NCBI GenBank assembly: GCA_030424975.1
Contig: JAUHVY010000002.1
Coordinates: 988,326-1,052,325 of the forward strand
DNA from: Alphaproteobacteria bacterium
GTDB taxonomy: Bacteria > Pseudomonadota > Alphaproteobacteria > Micavibrionales > Micavibrionaceae
DNA: 64,000 bases
Direction of reading: 5' to 3'
Below, one piece after another: positions 47,401-53,037 of the stretch (the first letter of the stretch is position 1; each line of letters begins with the position of its first letter). Position numbers and translations under genes: made by a program. The notes below the pieces were generated by a model. It saw only the letters and a list, made by a program, of their open reading frames with translations, had not been told where the DNA came from and made no database searches.

Positions 47401-48903
47401 AATTCAAATACGGTTACTGGCGATGGTACGGACACTGTAACAAATATTGAAAACATCATCGGAACTTCACAGAATGACATATTGGGCGGTACCAATAATG
47501 CGAATGACATCAATGGTGGCGGCGGTGTTGATACTGTAAGTTATGCTGCGGCAACGTCCGGCGTCGTCATTAACTTGTCTACAGGAAATGTAAGCGGCGG
47601 CGGCGGCGTAGATACACTAAGCAGTATTGAAAATGTTCTGGCATCAGATCATGACGATACAATTATCGGTGACAATACTGCGAATGACATTAATGGTGGA
47701 GCAGGTGAAGATACGATTAGTTATGCTGCTGCATCAGCAACAGTGATTGTTAATATGGTTGCAGAAACCGCGAGCGGTGGCGGCGGTGCTGATACATTCT
47801 CAAATATCGAAAATGTCATCGGGTCGGCGTATGATGATACGATTATAGTTGATAATAATGCGAATGACATTAATGGCGGTACGGGTATCGATACGGCTGA
47901 TTTCTCGAATGCAATCGGTGATTTGAACATTAACATGGTGTCTGGAATTGTATCCGGCGGTAGTGGTTCAGACACAATAACAAGCATCGAAAATATCATT
48001 GGCTCGGCATATAACGATACAATCATTGTTGATAATGCTGCGAATGATATTAATGGTGGTGCAGGTACCGATACCGTAAGCTTTGTTAATGCAGGTTCAG
48101 GTGTAAATGCAAACCTTACTTCGGGTGTTGTCTCCGGAGGTAGCGGTGCCGACAGTCTTACTGATGTCGAGAACGTTATCGGTTCTGACTATGCGGATAC
48201 GTTGACAGGGACAAGTGGTGCGAACGTTATTACTGCGGGCGCAGGGAATGATACGATTTATGCAGGTGACGGTGATGATTATGTCGATGCCGGCGATGAT
48301 GACGACACCGTGAGTGGCGGTGATGGTACGGGCGATGGCGACGATACCTTTATCGGTGGCAGTGGTACAGATACCTTTGATTATTCAGGGAGTGCATCTT
48401 CAATCACTTCGGGCACAATCGATATCGCAGGCGGTACATTAACGAATGCGGAAGGTGACGTAGACACAATTTCCGGCTTTGAGAATTTCTCACTGACTTC
48501 CGGTGATGACAGTATCATAATTGATACAGCATCATTCTCTGAGCTGAACTCTATTGATATGAATGGTGGAACTGACACTGTGACGATCGGTGGCGGCAGC
48601 ACCCTAACGGATGACGGCATTGACGGATCAGATTTTGCCGCTTTGTTCAGTGATCTTGAAGAAATTGATTTGACAGGGACAGACCTGACAGGTGGTGATT
48701 TGTTTGATATCGGTGATGATGATATTACAAATATGACAGATGCAGGGAATAGTCTGACAATTTATGTTGATATTTCTACGATTGCGCTGGCTGATATTAA
48801 TGCAATGAACCAGAGCGGAACAATTACATCTGATGTTTCTGATGCAACGTCACGTACGATCGATTGGGATAATGGTGTTAGCCTTACTATTCAGAGCGCG
48901 TAA
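32428..48903 (+). CDS. Giant RTX adhesin-like protein, 5491 residues
   Basis: Start GTG 32428, preceded by GGTTGGA. Residues 1-430 are acidic and non-repetitive. From about 433 to 5315 the protein is RTX: calcium-binding nonapeptides of the GGxGxDxxx type (GGAGNDTLDGGAGDDTLEGG) alternate with beta-rich units containing a VTVNL strand, GGSDTL and IENVxGS, about 60-90 residues each. Residues 5315-5491 lack RTX repeats and end SLTIQSA, the expected place of a C-terminal type I secretion signal. No Sec signal and no recognisable LapG cleavage site (TAAG/PAAG) were seen. Such size and architecture fit surface adhesion or biofilm proteins. Secretion by the divergent cluster is inferred from context. 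Confidence 0.9.
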   Translation: MSEKEENGQNKVALGKEVDVSMPSAGERVYLTVEPGSKINLKNVNLDKMQADVVGADLVISDPETGAQIILVGAALYMFDEEDGLEFFFDGSSVPVEVLLSTMGEVGNLSVKDYIAISSIFPEVSDEDSEDAGADSDEDGSSTSEMVLVNVSDADGQFDTEFVEEYVSNLVDQSTARANDTAIDEEGVFDRPAIEQASSSSTSQEDEVSQDEGQAPPEPEDLALFDANLLQVASTSGVEEVAPTVFKLVYDGGGGSEASFYNPENSVQYSAEVINLTNEVSDVVVYGDDPDYFDGTTMSRVIDIKPLFPDGFVITEISLSGFPAGFEILGVTLTADGYVIEDPVANSDGTFQFTVQYDVPATQSFEIEIGLEGEFDPLVYAALNPDAPLIIPSDPILSVQETQSVEVRDVLGPTDLNYVNANGDVVWVLANNPNENRIYTGSGDDLIYGTRAKDTINGGAGNDEMYGYDGNDILVGGDGDDLIYSGAGDDTITGGAGTDTLNLSEGNLSVVLDMGILVGGYSEAVLDLNGVDEQHDLIREVENIITGNAADIITGNASANVILTGGGDDTICASDGADVTDGQGGIDTMDFSSLDGIANFISLTLDTSNDATVFVDGGINEIIRNVENVIGTSGDDIIVGDSAVNVISGWAGNDTLSGRGGADTLDGGGGSDTASYEFSAGGATVNLALGAASNDGDGASDTLVSIENLRGSAFADSLTGDSAANIIDGLGGNDTINTAGGNDTILASSGFDVVDGAAGLDTIDYSGLGGINFISVTLNAATNATVTVDGGDNDTIRNVENVVGSTGDDIIYGDSLVNVLDGDDGNDRIGGGGGVDVLIGGDGIDTADYSTASSFVVVDLGAGVTSNDGEGASDTLLEFEDVLGSAYGDTISGDNFDNTLSGNGGADTLYGAGGDDVLNGGAGTDTANYSAAASAVTVDMSLNTALNDGDGGTDTFVSIENVTGSVYNDIIDGDANVNVLDGGDGDDTLFGAGGGDVIRGGLGADTLLGSDGSDNFDGGAGIDTLDYSSYLTATAINVTLQGSTSATVIVSGSSNDTVQNVENVTATAGDDNVSGDIFTNIILGLGGNDVIRGGAGSDTLDGGTGTDTLRFDDLVGAGVSLDLLSRTASYSVDSSVDNFSNFEIYYTTLFADDVHGSAGADTVYGLSGNDIFYASAGADTLDGGADNDTIDYSALTGINFIDVTLNGAASVTVTVDGGDNDSIRNFENVIGSAGDDIITGDGSVNMLYGSSGADTLDGAGGDDILDGGAGNDTLIGGAGDDTLEGGGGSDTVSYAGAAGPVSVDLSAGAASNDGDGGSDTLNAIENVIGTSGGDYIAGNGVSNTIQAGGGNDIVSVGGGSDTLYGGIGTDILRFDNLTGSGIIADLQAGNAFFGGDGSTDTFFDFESYYLTNQGDTLSGSLGADIVFTLGGNDTINASAGTDTIDGGADVDIIDYSGLAGITSISVTLNSSVATTVTVTGGDNDSIVNIEGIIGSTGDDTITGDGADNIISGDGGADIIRGGGGSDTLDGGAGTDTVRFDDLAGSGIVLDIAAQSAFYVGDGSTDTLTNFEIYYVSNQADTITGSAGADTLFALGGDDLIFASAGTDTIDGGAGADTVDYSTLSGVTGINVSLNGAVATTVTVVGGNNDSIVNVENIIGTSGNDTITGDGLDNTLDGGAGADTIDGGAGADTIDGGAGNDTIISGSGNDDYAGGAGVDTIVFTGAASGIVVDMGANTIANDGDGGNDTITGIENITGSNFNDTISGNSAANVLTGGTGNDTIYGAGGNDTIDGGADIDTVSYAAASGAVTVDLGANAASNDGDGGSDTLTNIENVIGSSNADTITGNIGVNVIEGGAGNDVINASAGSDTIDGGTDSDTLDYSGLAGVTGISVTLNSATDATVTVTGGDNDTVRNVENIVGSSGDDVLVGDANVNTLNGGGGNDTLSGRGGADTLIGGTGTDTVSYASAVGVVNVNLAGGTAALDGDGSSDTLVSIENVIGSANGDTITGDGGVNVLDGGAGDDTIDGGAGDDTIIGGGGNDTLLSGAGDDDYTGGAGTDTIDYTGAAGNVTVSLAANAATDDGDGGSDTLSGIENVIGSANDDTIEGDANANILNGGAGTDTVSYSTAGSSVVVNLGSGAVSGGGGADTISNFENVTGSDFNDTLTGSVGSNVIDGGIGNDTLYGGAGADTIIGGAGTDTVTYALAGAAVTVNLNSGAVSNDGDGSSDTLSSIENVIGSDYNDTIIGDNFDNVINGGIGTDVISYSAAASAVTVNLTAGTATGGGGNDTLSNIENVTGSAFNDTIVSNSGDNVIDGAGGSDIVSYATAVAFVTVNLDAGTATGGGGNDTLTNIENVTGSDFNDIIIGNNSANVIDGGIGTDTVNYSVASSAVTVDLDAGSATGGGGNDTLTNIENVTGSAFNDTIISNSSANVIDGAGGNDTVSYSAAGSAVTVDLDAGSATGGGGNDTLTNIENATGSAFNDTIISDVNDNVIDGAGGIDTVSYAVAGGSVIVDLGAQTATGAGGNDTLTNIENVIGSSNADTITGNIGVNVIEGGAGNDVINASAGSDTIDGGTDSDTLDYSGLAGVTGISVTLNSATDATVTVTGGDNDTVRNVENIVGSSGDDVLVGDANVNTLNGGGGNDTLSGRGGADTLIGGTGTDTVSYASAVGVVNVNLAGGTAALDGDGSSDTLVSIENVIGSANGDTITGDGGVNVLDGGAGDDTIDGGAGDDTIIGGGGNDTLLSGAGDDDYTGGAGTDTIDYTGAAGNVTVSLAANAATDDGDGGSDTLSGIENVIGSANDDTIEGDANANILNGGAGNDTIIGGGGNDTIIGGDDIDTVDYSGAAANVIVDLLTGNTLSDGDGGADTLSGIENVIGSANNDILRGSNLANTIQAGDGNDTLRGAGGVDTLDGGDGIDTADYSTAVGGVTADLSAGSVSDDGDGAFDTISNIENIIGSSSDDALTGDDNDNVLEGGSGDDTLIGGIGVDILDGGNDTDTVDYSGAAAGITANMFTGAVTDDGDGGSDTLIDVENLIGTAFDDSIIGNNSNNVITAGDGNDTIQGRGGDDTLDGGIGNDTAVYTTAAGNVVADLQAGTALSDGSGGTDTLIAIENLVGSANDDTLSGDAGDNTLEGGAGDDTLTGRVGDDTLDGGAGSDTANYASAAAAIIVDLAAETASDDGDGGSDTLIDIENVIGSGGDDLITGDANDNALYGGGGADTLIGGAGDDTLDGGAGASDLVDYSGAAGGIVIDLLAGTATNDGDGGSDTIVGIEQVTGSNFDDIISGNTANNVLTGGTGNDTLSGRGGVDTLDGGIGTDTVDYSGAAAGVVVDISSGATNDGDGSTDTFVSIENVTGSDFDDNIIGDTNVNVIDGGAGDDNLQASGGADVIDGGDDTDTLDYSLLGGVNFISVTLNGSTFATVTADGSDNITIRNIENVIGTAGNDILNGDAMANTLSGGLGDDIIRGGLGSDTFDGGLGGTDQLHFDDLLGAGVTLNLATNSASYAADGSTDTFSNFEEYYTTNQDDTISGSTLADTVYGLDGDDVFNASAGSDILDGGNDSDTIDYSSLGGINFINVTLNGATNTTVTVDGGDNDTIVNFENVIGSGGDDLITGDTNDNVLQGGAGNDILDGGAGDDTLEGGAGNDTFYGSAGQNFYDGGADVDTLDYSAQAGVTAINVQLNDGGYASVVLTGATNDFARNIENIIATAGDDVIIGDNADNSFYGLGGDDTLTGGAGADFMDGGTGSDTVDYSVETGVNFITVTLNGATNATVIVDGAANDTIVNIENVIGSVGDDIITGDALVNDLQGDAGDDLFVGGAGSDIIDGGDDSDTIDYSAEIGINFISVTLNGATLATVTVDGGDDDAIMNVENIIGTAGNDTIIGDTRVNNLQGGAGDDYIFGNSGNDILDGGIGTDTVSYALSALGVVVDMSIVSGVYFDVTVGGGVYTDSVTGFEIFEGSVVGDNIAGDANANIIYGLDGDDNINGAGGNDTIYGGLGNDTLNGGAGDDTLDGGAGDDDILEGSAGNDILDGGAGIRDAVDYSSLGGINFVDVTLNGASDGVVVVDGGDNDIVRNIETVYGSAGDDIIRGDANDNYLYGNGGDDTFYAAGGNDEIYGGAGTDILNYSTATNALNINAVSNGLTYSVNIGDGTLDVVNSIESIIATDFADTIETDATYITYIDGGAGSDNLRMNNGGTVLGGAGNDTIVLGEYGNANGATAYGDDGNDTFSMRDGDATVYGGADTDTVTYYYNSAITVVLQDSGASTVNISGKLADTIYEIENISGSNGGYDTITGNSSANVISGFAGNDYFYASAGGDRYLGGSNEDRIDYSSLAGVNFISVTLNGANDVTVTLDGAANNDILNSVEDIVGTSGDDIITGDGAWNDFYGGAGNDTLDGRSGADRIYGQADDDLIYGSLGNDILDGGTGTDTLSYANLSGISVNMNLGFNGATLSNGDSHSLNGFEIYVLSDQNDVMIGSTGSDTVFGAAGDDQFVATAGGDVYDGGADTDEIDYSGIFSVVNVTLLDGLASTVYLDAVARDSLINIEDIIGSVLGDTITGNSADNMLSGGTGDDVLSGGAGNDTLLGGSGADTLIGGAGDDIIDGGGDIDVVDFSASGSAITVNLVAQTATGNGNDTITNVENIIGSAQGDNITGDGNANIIDGGAGNDTIDGGAGNDMLISGAGNDDYDGGDDIDTIDFSSEGSSITVNLGAGTISGAGTDTIANVENIIGSAQADMIYGDVQDNVINGGAGSDTINYSAASGSITVDLGAGTATGQGTDTLTDIENVTGSAQADTITGSSADNTLRGGAGNDTLSSVSGTNVIYGDAGEDLIFGGTGADTIYGGTEVDTLSYAGGLVDMVINLFAGFATGQGIDTIYEIENVIGSDANDVIYGTNAANVLNGGAGTDTINYSNASSSVNVNLTTGIVSGGAGADTLSNFENIVGSNFNDIFVGTSGNNVFDGGIGTDTLDYSSAAGPIVADLNSNTVTGDGTDTVTNIENIIGTSQNDILGGTNNANDINGGGGVDTVSYAAATSGVVINLSTGNVSGGGGVDTLSSIENVLASDHDDTIIGDNTANDINGGAGEDTISYAAASATVIVNMVAETASGGGGADTFSNIENVIGSAYDDTIIVDNNANDINGGTGIDTADFSNAIGDLNINMVSGIVSGGSGSDTITSIENIIGSAYNDTIIVDNAANDINGGAGTDTVSFVNAGSGVNANLTSGVVSGGSGADSLTDVENVIGSDYADTLTGTSGANVITAGAGNDTIYAGDGDDYVDAGDDDDTVSGGDGTGDGDDTFIGGSGTDTFDYSGSASSITSGTIDIAGGTLTNAEGDVDTISGFENFSLTSGDDSIIIDTASFSELNSIDMNGGTDTVTIGGGSTLTDDGIDGSDFAALFSDLEEIDLTGTDLTGGDLFDIGDDDITNMTDAGNSLTIYVDISTIALADINAMNQSGTITSDVSDATSRTIDWDNGVSLTIQSA
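37905..38788 (+). repeat. 884-bp intragenic repeat, copy 1
   Basis: Compared base by base, this segment equals 40011-40894 (offset 2106 bp = 702 codons) with one mismatch (G at 38700, A at 40806). It lies in frame within the RTX gene, so the repeat is also a 294-residue protein duplication. The flanks differ sharply, showing clean edges. Confidence 0.93.
39220..40010 (+). repeat. 180-bp tandem units within the RTX gene
   Basis: Five units begin near 39220, 39400, 39580, 39760 and 39940, each encoding 60 residues: a YS-type strand, VTVxLxAGxATGGGGNDTL, NIENVTGS and a VIDG closing turn. The period is exactly 180 bp. Units are diverged, so they are older than the 884-bp duplication. Confidence 0.85.
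40011..40894 (+). repeat. 884-bp intragenic repeat, copy 2
   Basis: Second copy of the segment at 37905-38788, identical but for one base (40806). Copy 1 and copy 2 bracket diverged repeats that include the 180-bp tandem array. Confidence 0.93.
47541..48190 (+). repeat. Second set of 180-bp tandem units near the C-terminus
   Basis: Units start near 47541, 47721, 47901 and 48081, again 60 residues each with a VSGGGGADTLSNIENV-type core and an ANDINGG turn. Their sequence differs from the array at 39.2-40.0 kb, so amplification occurred independently. Confidence 0.75.
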
Positions 48904-48997
48904 CCTGATGACAAAGCTTGATTTTATGAGGGTGAGGTTGTAATATTTCAGTTCAAGCGTGTTCACGCAATTTTTTCTAATCATAGAGTATCTTTAA

Positions 48998-51220
48998 ATG
49001 CTTAAGAGTAAATATAAGCGCATAATTACAGGGCCGATGACGGCAGTTGCTTTGTGTCTTTCCGTTGTGAATCCTGCATTAGCAGAGGATTGTACGGGAA
49101 CTCTGCCGACGGCGGATTGTACTCTTGATGAAAATACGACAGCACCGCTTACGATTGATAACGGCGTTACTTTGTTTACGAGCGGCAGTATTAATATAGA
49201 CCATAATATCGATGGTAGCACCGCAGCGGGTGATGGCACCATCAGCACAACAGGTGCAGGCGATACGATAACGCAAACCGGTGATATCGGATCTGATATT
49301 GCGATTGATCAATTGATTATTAACGGTGACGACATTTGGATTACCTCAGGATCAATTATTACAGATAACAGCGGTTCCGATATTGACCTTGGGACAGGTG
49401 ATGGCGGTGAAGAGTTGCGCTTGCTATCAGGCGGTTCCGTAATTGGCGAAATTGACGGCCATGGCTTAGATATTGTGACGTTTGGTGCTGACGGTAATGG
49501 TGGGAGTTTTGATGTCCTTGGACAAATCGAGAGTGTAGGCGTTGTTTTGAATAGCGGAGAATTAACGTTGAACGGTACAGTTGGTGGTGGCGTTCCTGTT
49601 TCTTCTTTGACAACAAATGTCGGTACGACGTTGAATATGAATTCCAGTGTGACTTCAAGCGGTGCGCTTGATATTGATGGTGCTGTAAATATAGCAGCAG
49701 GGCGCAGGTTGTCAGGTGATACGTATGTTTCTGATGCAAACGGTGCGACATACACGTTAGGCATAGCTGTTGATGGTGGCTCAACATCAAACGCAGGTAT
49801 TACGATTGCGTCGGGTGGCCCCGTAGATATGAGCAATGATACCGTTTATATTTCAATCGGTGAGATTTCGGAACCTTTAACGGCGCAAACTGTGGATGCG
49901 CTGATTGCAGGTAATGGCGGTGCGACAGTTTTGCCGACCTTGGTGGATACATCATATATGTATGATTTTTCATTGGTGCAGGATGCAAATGATGTCGATC
50001 TGATTATTGCAGTACGTTCATTGGACACTTTAACGACCAGTGAAAACAATAATGTTATGGCGGCTGTTATATTGGAAGACTTTGCAGCGTCTACTGAAGG
50101 GGCAATCAATAGAATACAGTCGTTGCTCGGTAATGATTCCACGCAGAGTGCATTTAACGAACGCCTTGAATCTTTAATGCCTGTTCTGGATGGTGGTTTT
50201 GCTGATGTCAGCCGCTCTTTGGTGCGTAAGACGGAGCATTCAGTAGAGCAGCGTTTGATCAATAACCGTTATTTCAAGAATGATCGCAAAGCATTATTAA
50301 AACCGGAAACCGTGTTTGTGTCCGGTGAAGAAAACATGAGAAGCGGAGAGGTTACCAGACATGATTTAGCCGCTGTCGAGCCGTATAAAGGAAATGTTTG
50401 GGGGACGACGTTCTTTGATGTTGGAGGAAAAAGCGGAGATCAGGTTGATGGTCATAGCTATAACGTTACCGGTTTGGTTGCCGGTGTCGACTTTCCGGAG
50501 GTTCGGGATGACCTTGTGATTGGTGGTGCTTTGACCCTTGCGAAAGGGAACGTGAAGTCTAAGAATGCAAACTCGGCGAGTACAGACATTGATAGTGTCG
50601 GCGTTTCCATTTATGGCGGCCAGACGATAAATGATGACACGCTGTTTAGTGCAATCCTATCTTATATGCATGGAAATAATGATGTGACGCGCCATAATGT
50701 TGGTGGAATTGCATCGAAAGACTTGGACTCATCATTTAAAAGTGAGCAGTTAGCCGTGAAAACTGTCCTAAGCCGCCTGATCAAGCGTAATGATCTAAAC
50801 ATCAGGCCGCGCGTTTACGTATCTTATGATTATATATCGACGGATAATTTTTTTGAAGAACCACTGTCCGATGGCTTGAAGCTACGGACCAAATATGGAT
50901 CGCTACAGAAGTTAGTTGCCGGTTTTGGTGTAGAGGTTGGGAAGTATTACAATCTGAAAAATGGTATGTTGGTTTATCCGAGCGCACATGCGTCTTATGA
51001 TCTTGCGCTAATGAACGATAGGTTAAAGGCGGTGTCTACGCTAGCAGGGCAGGATATTACCTTGCAGGGGGATGATCCTTCGAACCATAATTTAAATATG
51101 GGTTTGAACGTTACGGTTCAAAAAGAAGATAAGCTTCATTATAACGCCGGATATTTGGTGAATTATGACGGGGATGAGTATGATCACTCTGTATCCGTTA
51201 ACCTTGCGTATGATTTTTAG
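48998..51220 (+). CDS. Autotransporter-barrel outer-membrane protein
   Basis: 740 residues with a Sec signal (residues 1-29, ending ALA). A small, Ser/Thr/Gly-rich beta-helix-like passenger follows (about 30-330), then a helical linker (about 340-440) and a C-terminal barrel of about 280 residues (GNVWGTTFFDVGGKSGDQ onward, with many alternating hydrophobic strands) ending in the outer-membrane signature YDF. It is 94 nt downstream of the giant RTX gene on the same strand; no terminator was seen between them. It could anchor or modify the RTX protein on the surface, or be a separate adhesin. Confidence 0.82.
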   Translation: MLKSKYKRIITGPMTAVALCLSVVNPALAEDCTGTLPTADCTLDENTTAPLTIDNGVTLFTSGSINIDHNIDGSTAAGDGTISTTGAGDTITQTGDIGSDIAIDQLIINGDDIWITSGSIITDNSGSDIDLGTGDGGEELRLLSGGSVIGEIDGHGLDIVTFGADGNGGSFDVLGQIESVGVVLNSGELTLNGTVGGGVPVSSLTTNVGTTLNMNSSVTSSGALDIDGAVNIAAGRRLSGDTYVSDANGATYTLGIAVDGGSTSNAGITIASGGPVDMSNDTVYISIGEISEPLTAQTVDALIAGNGGATVLPTLVDTSYMYDFSLVQDANDVDLIIAVRSLDTLTTSENNNVMAAVILEDFAASTEGAINRIQSLLGNDSTQSAFNERLESLMPVLDGGFADVSRSLVRKTEHSVEQRLINNRYFKNDRKALLKPETVFVSGEENMRSGEVTRHDLAAVEPYKGNVWGTTFFDVGGKSGDQVDGHSYNVTGLVAGVDFPEVRDDLVIGGALTLAKGNVKSKNANSASTDIDSVGVSIYGGQTINDDTLFSAILSYMHGNNDVTRHNVGGIASKDLDSSFKSEQLAVKTVLSRLIKRNDLNIRPRVYVSYDYISTDNFFEEPLSDGLKLRTKYGSLQKLVAGFGVEVGKYYNLKNGMLVYPSAHASYDLALMNDRLKAVSTLAGQDITLQGDDPSNHNLNMGLNVTVQKEDKLHYNAGYLVNYDGDEYDHSVSVNLAYDF

Positions 51221-51358
51221 TATTCAGGCGTGATATGCGCCGCACGATATTGCGTCAACTGCCGTAAGTGGAAAAGTTTATCTGTCTATAATAACAGACG
51301 ATGCAAGGGGCTCAGCATATTAGGGGCTCTGTCTTTGCGCTCAATCAATATAATAATC

Positions 51359-51380
51359 AGCCGCCATCGCGCGGCTTTTT
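51359..51380 (+). terminator. Intrinsic terminator after the autotransporter gene
   Basis: AGCCGC (51359-51364) pairs with GCGGCT (51371-51376) around a 6-nt loop, followed by TTTT and A/T-rich DNA. It ends the RTX/autotransporter unit before the convergent tRNA-Glu gene. Confidence 0.6.
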
Positions 51381-51423
51381 ATCTTCTTTAATTAATATAA
51401 TTAAGGGGAGGTGGTATATTGAC

Positions 51424-51499
51424 TGGCATCCCGTACGGGATTCGAACCCGTGTTGCCGCCGTGAAAGGGCGGTGTCCTAGGCCTCTAGACGAACGGGAC
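51424..51499 (-). tRNA. tRNA-Glu (anticodon TTC), copy 1
   Basis: 76 nt on the minus strand including encoded CCA. Acceptor GTCCCGT pairs with ACGGGAT; anticodon loop CTTTCAC gives TTC, reading GAA/GAG. T-arm TTCGAAT is standard. The sequence is identical to the copy at 52917-52992, which is on the plus strand. Confidence 0.95.
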
Positions 51500-51733
51500 G
51501 CATGCGTCATAAAATCTAGAATAGACCGAATGTTTATAGTTTAGATGTGCACTATAAATCAAGTGTTCTTTTCATTCTTTTTCTAATTTTATTTTATATA
51601 TCGGCTTTTTTTAAGGGGGGCATAATGGCTTTACGCGTTATTAAGGGCGCTTGCTTGGAAATGTTGCAATTTTTTATTTTTCGCACTTGCTTTTTTAAAG
51701 GGGCATGTGTATTTTCCCCATTACTTCATTTGT

Positions 51734-51808
51734 TGGGGTGTAGCCAAGCGGTAAGGCAGCGGTTTTTGGTATCGCCATGCGCAGGTTCGAATCCTGCCAC
51801 CCCAGCCA
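51734..51808 (+). tRNA. tRNA-Gln (anticodon TTG)
   Basis: 75 nt including CCA. Acceptor TGGGGTG pairs with CACCCCA; anticodon loop TTTTGGT gives TTG, reading CAA. D-arm AGCCAAGCGGTAAGGC and T-arm GGTTCGAATCC are intact. It lies between the two inverted tRNA-Glu genes and just upstream of purU. Confidence 0.95.
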
Positions 51809-51957
51809 TTTATTTTCACAAGCATTATCAAATTTTAGTGGTGTTTTAATGCCGCTTTTTTCTTTGCAATAGTAAAGAAGAGTAGGCGGGCTGGACAAAA
51901 CCATACTTCACAATATAATCACGGCCTTTAATGTATGGTTTAAATATGTATTGGTAG

Positions 51958-52803
51958 GTGCGCGTGTATATTCTTCGTCTTAAATGTAATGATCGTCCCG
52001 GCATTGTTGCCGCGGTTGCAACATCCCTCAGTAATGCAAATTGCAATATTGAGGAATCCGCCCAATTCAATGATCATTTATCACAGCAATTTTTCATGCG
52101 TGTAGTTTTTTCGGGGTTGTCAGAGGGGGCGCAGGAGCGCTTTTGCGAGGCGTTTGAAAATATTGCGCAGGATTTTGAAATGACGTGGAAGGTAACACTG
52201 ATAGATGCGCCTGTTAAAACGCTTTTATTCGTGTCAAAGGCCGACCACTGTTTGAATGATATTCTGTATCGTTGGCGAACGCATCACTTGAATATTGATA
52301 TTGTTGGGGTCGTCTCAAATCATGAATATAACCGTGAACTGGTGGAGGCACGCGGTCTGAAATACTATTACGTTCCCACGCCTAATGGGCATAAGGATGG
52401 TGTTGAGGAGCGCTTTTCAGAGATTGTTGAGGAAACGGATGCGGAGTTAATGGTGCTTGCGCGGTATATGCAGATTGTGTCGGATACAATGTGCGAAAAA
52501 TATGCAGGTCGTATTATTAATATCCATCATTCTTTTCTTCCCGGCTTCAAAGGTGCAAGGCCATATCATCAGGCGCATGCGCGCGGTGTAAAAATTATCG
52601 GGGCGACGGCTCATTTTGCCACGGCCGACCTTGATGAGGGGCCAATCATCGAGCAAGATGTTGTGCGCATCAATCATTGCTATGATCCCCGGAAATTACA
52701 GGTTCTGGGCCGGGATACAGAAGCAAAGGTGCTGTCTCGTGCCATCGCATTATACACGGAGCGCCGTATATTTCTTCATGGAGGTCGTACGGTAATTTTA
52801 TAA
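51958..52803 (+). CDS. purU: Formyltetrahydrofolate deformylase
   Basis: 281 residues. Hydrolyses 10-formyl-THF to formate and THF, balancing one-carbon units with purine synthesis. An N-terminal ACT domain (CNDRPGIVAAVATSL, NCNIEESAQFND) is followed by a formyltransferase-like catalytic domain with N in IINIHHSFLPGFKGARPY, the H in IIGATAHFATADLDEGP and D of the same stretch, all conserved in PurU. Start is GTG 51958 with AGG upstream; GTG 51964 is an alternative. Length fits the family. Confidence 0.93.
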   Translation: MRVYILRLKCNDRPGIVAAVATSLSNANCNIEESAQFNDHLSQQFFMRVVFSGLSEGAQERFCEAFENIAQDFEMTWKVTLIDAPVKTLLFVSKADHCLNDILYRWRTHHLNIDIVGVVSNHEYNRELVEARGLKYYYVPTPNGHKDGVEERFSEIVEETDAELMVLARYMQIVSDTMCEKYAGRIINIHHSFLPGFKGARPYHQAHARGVKIIGATAHFATADLDEGPIIEQDVVRINHCYDPRKLQVLGRDTEAKVLSRAIALYTERRIFLHGGRTVIL

Positions 52804-52848
52804 GTTTTGTATTATTGTGTATAAGAGGCAATATTTTTTTATTTTCCT

Positions 52849-52869
52849 GCAAGGAAAGGCTTGCTTTTT
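52849..52869 (+). terminator. Intrinsic terminator after purU
   Basis: GCAAG (52849-52853) pairs with CTTGC (52860-52864) around GAAAGG, then TTTTT. It is 46 nt after the purU stop. Confidence 0.75.
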
Positions 52870-52916
52870 ATAGGCTAATACTATTATAACACTCTAACTT
52901 TTGATTGTCGTAGTGC

Positions 52917-52992
52917 GTCCCGTTCGTCTAGAGGCCTAGGACACCGCCCTTTCACGGCGGCAACACGGGTTCGAATCCCGTACGGGATGCCA
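52917..52992 (+). tRNA. tRNA-Glu (anticodon TTC), copy 2
   Basis: 76 nt including CCA, identical base for base to the minus-strand copy at 51424-51499. The pair forms an inverted repeat around tRNA-Gln and purU. Confidence 0.95.
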
Positions 52993-53037
52993 ATTTCTTT
53001 TTCAAAATTGACAAAAATCAATTATAGCCGTTCTTTT

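Noticed and set aside
33987..48620. Many proline- or serine-rich minus-strand frames opposite the RTX gene
   Set aside because: They are shadows of the repetitive, Gly/Asp-rich plus-strand gene: the same strings recur at each repeat, for example identical frames at 38105-38290 and 40211-40396, and none has a ribosome site or domain.
52987..53037. Upstream extension of the hypothetical protein at 53038
   Set aside because: It begins inside the 3' end of tRNA-Glu, which is not plausible as a coding start.
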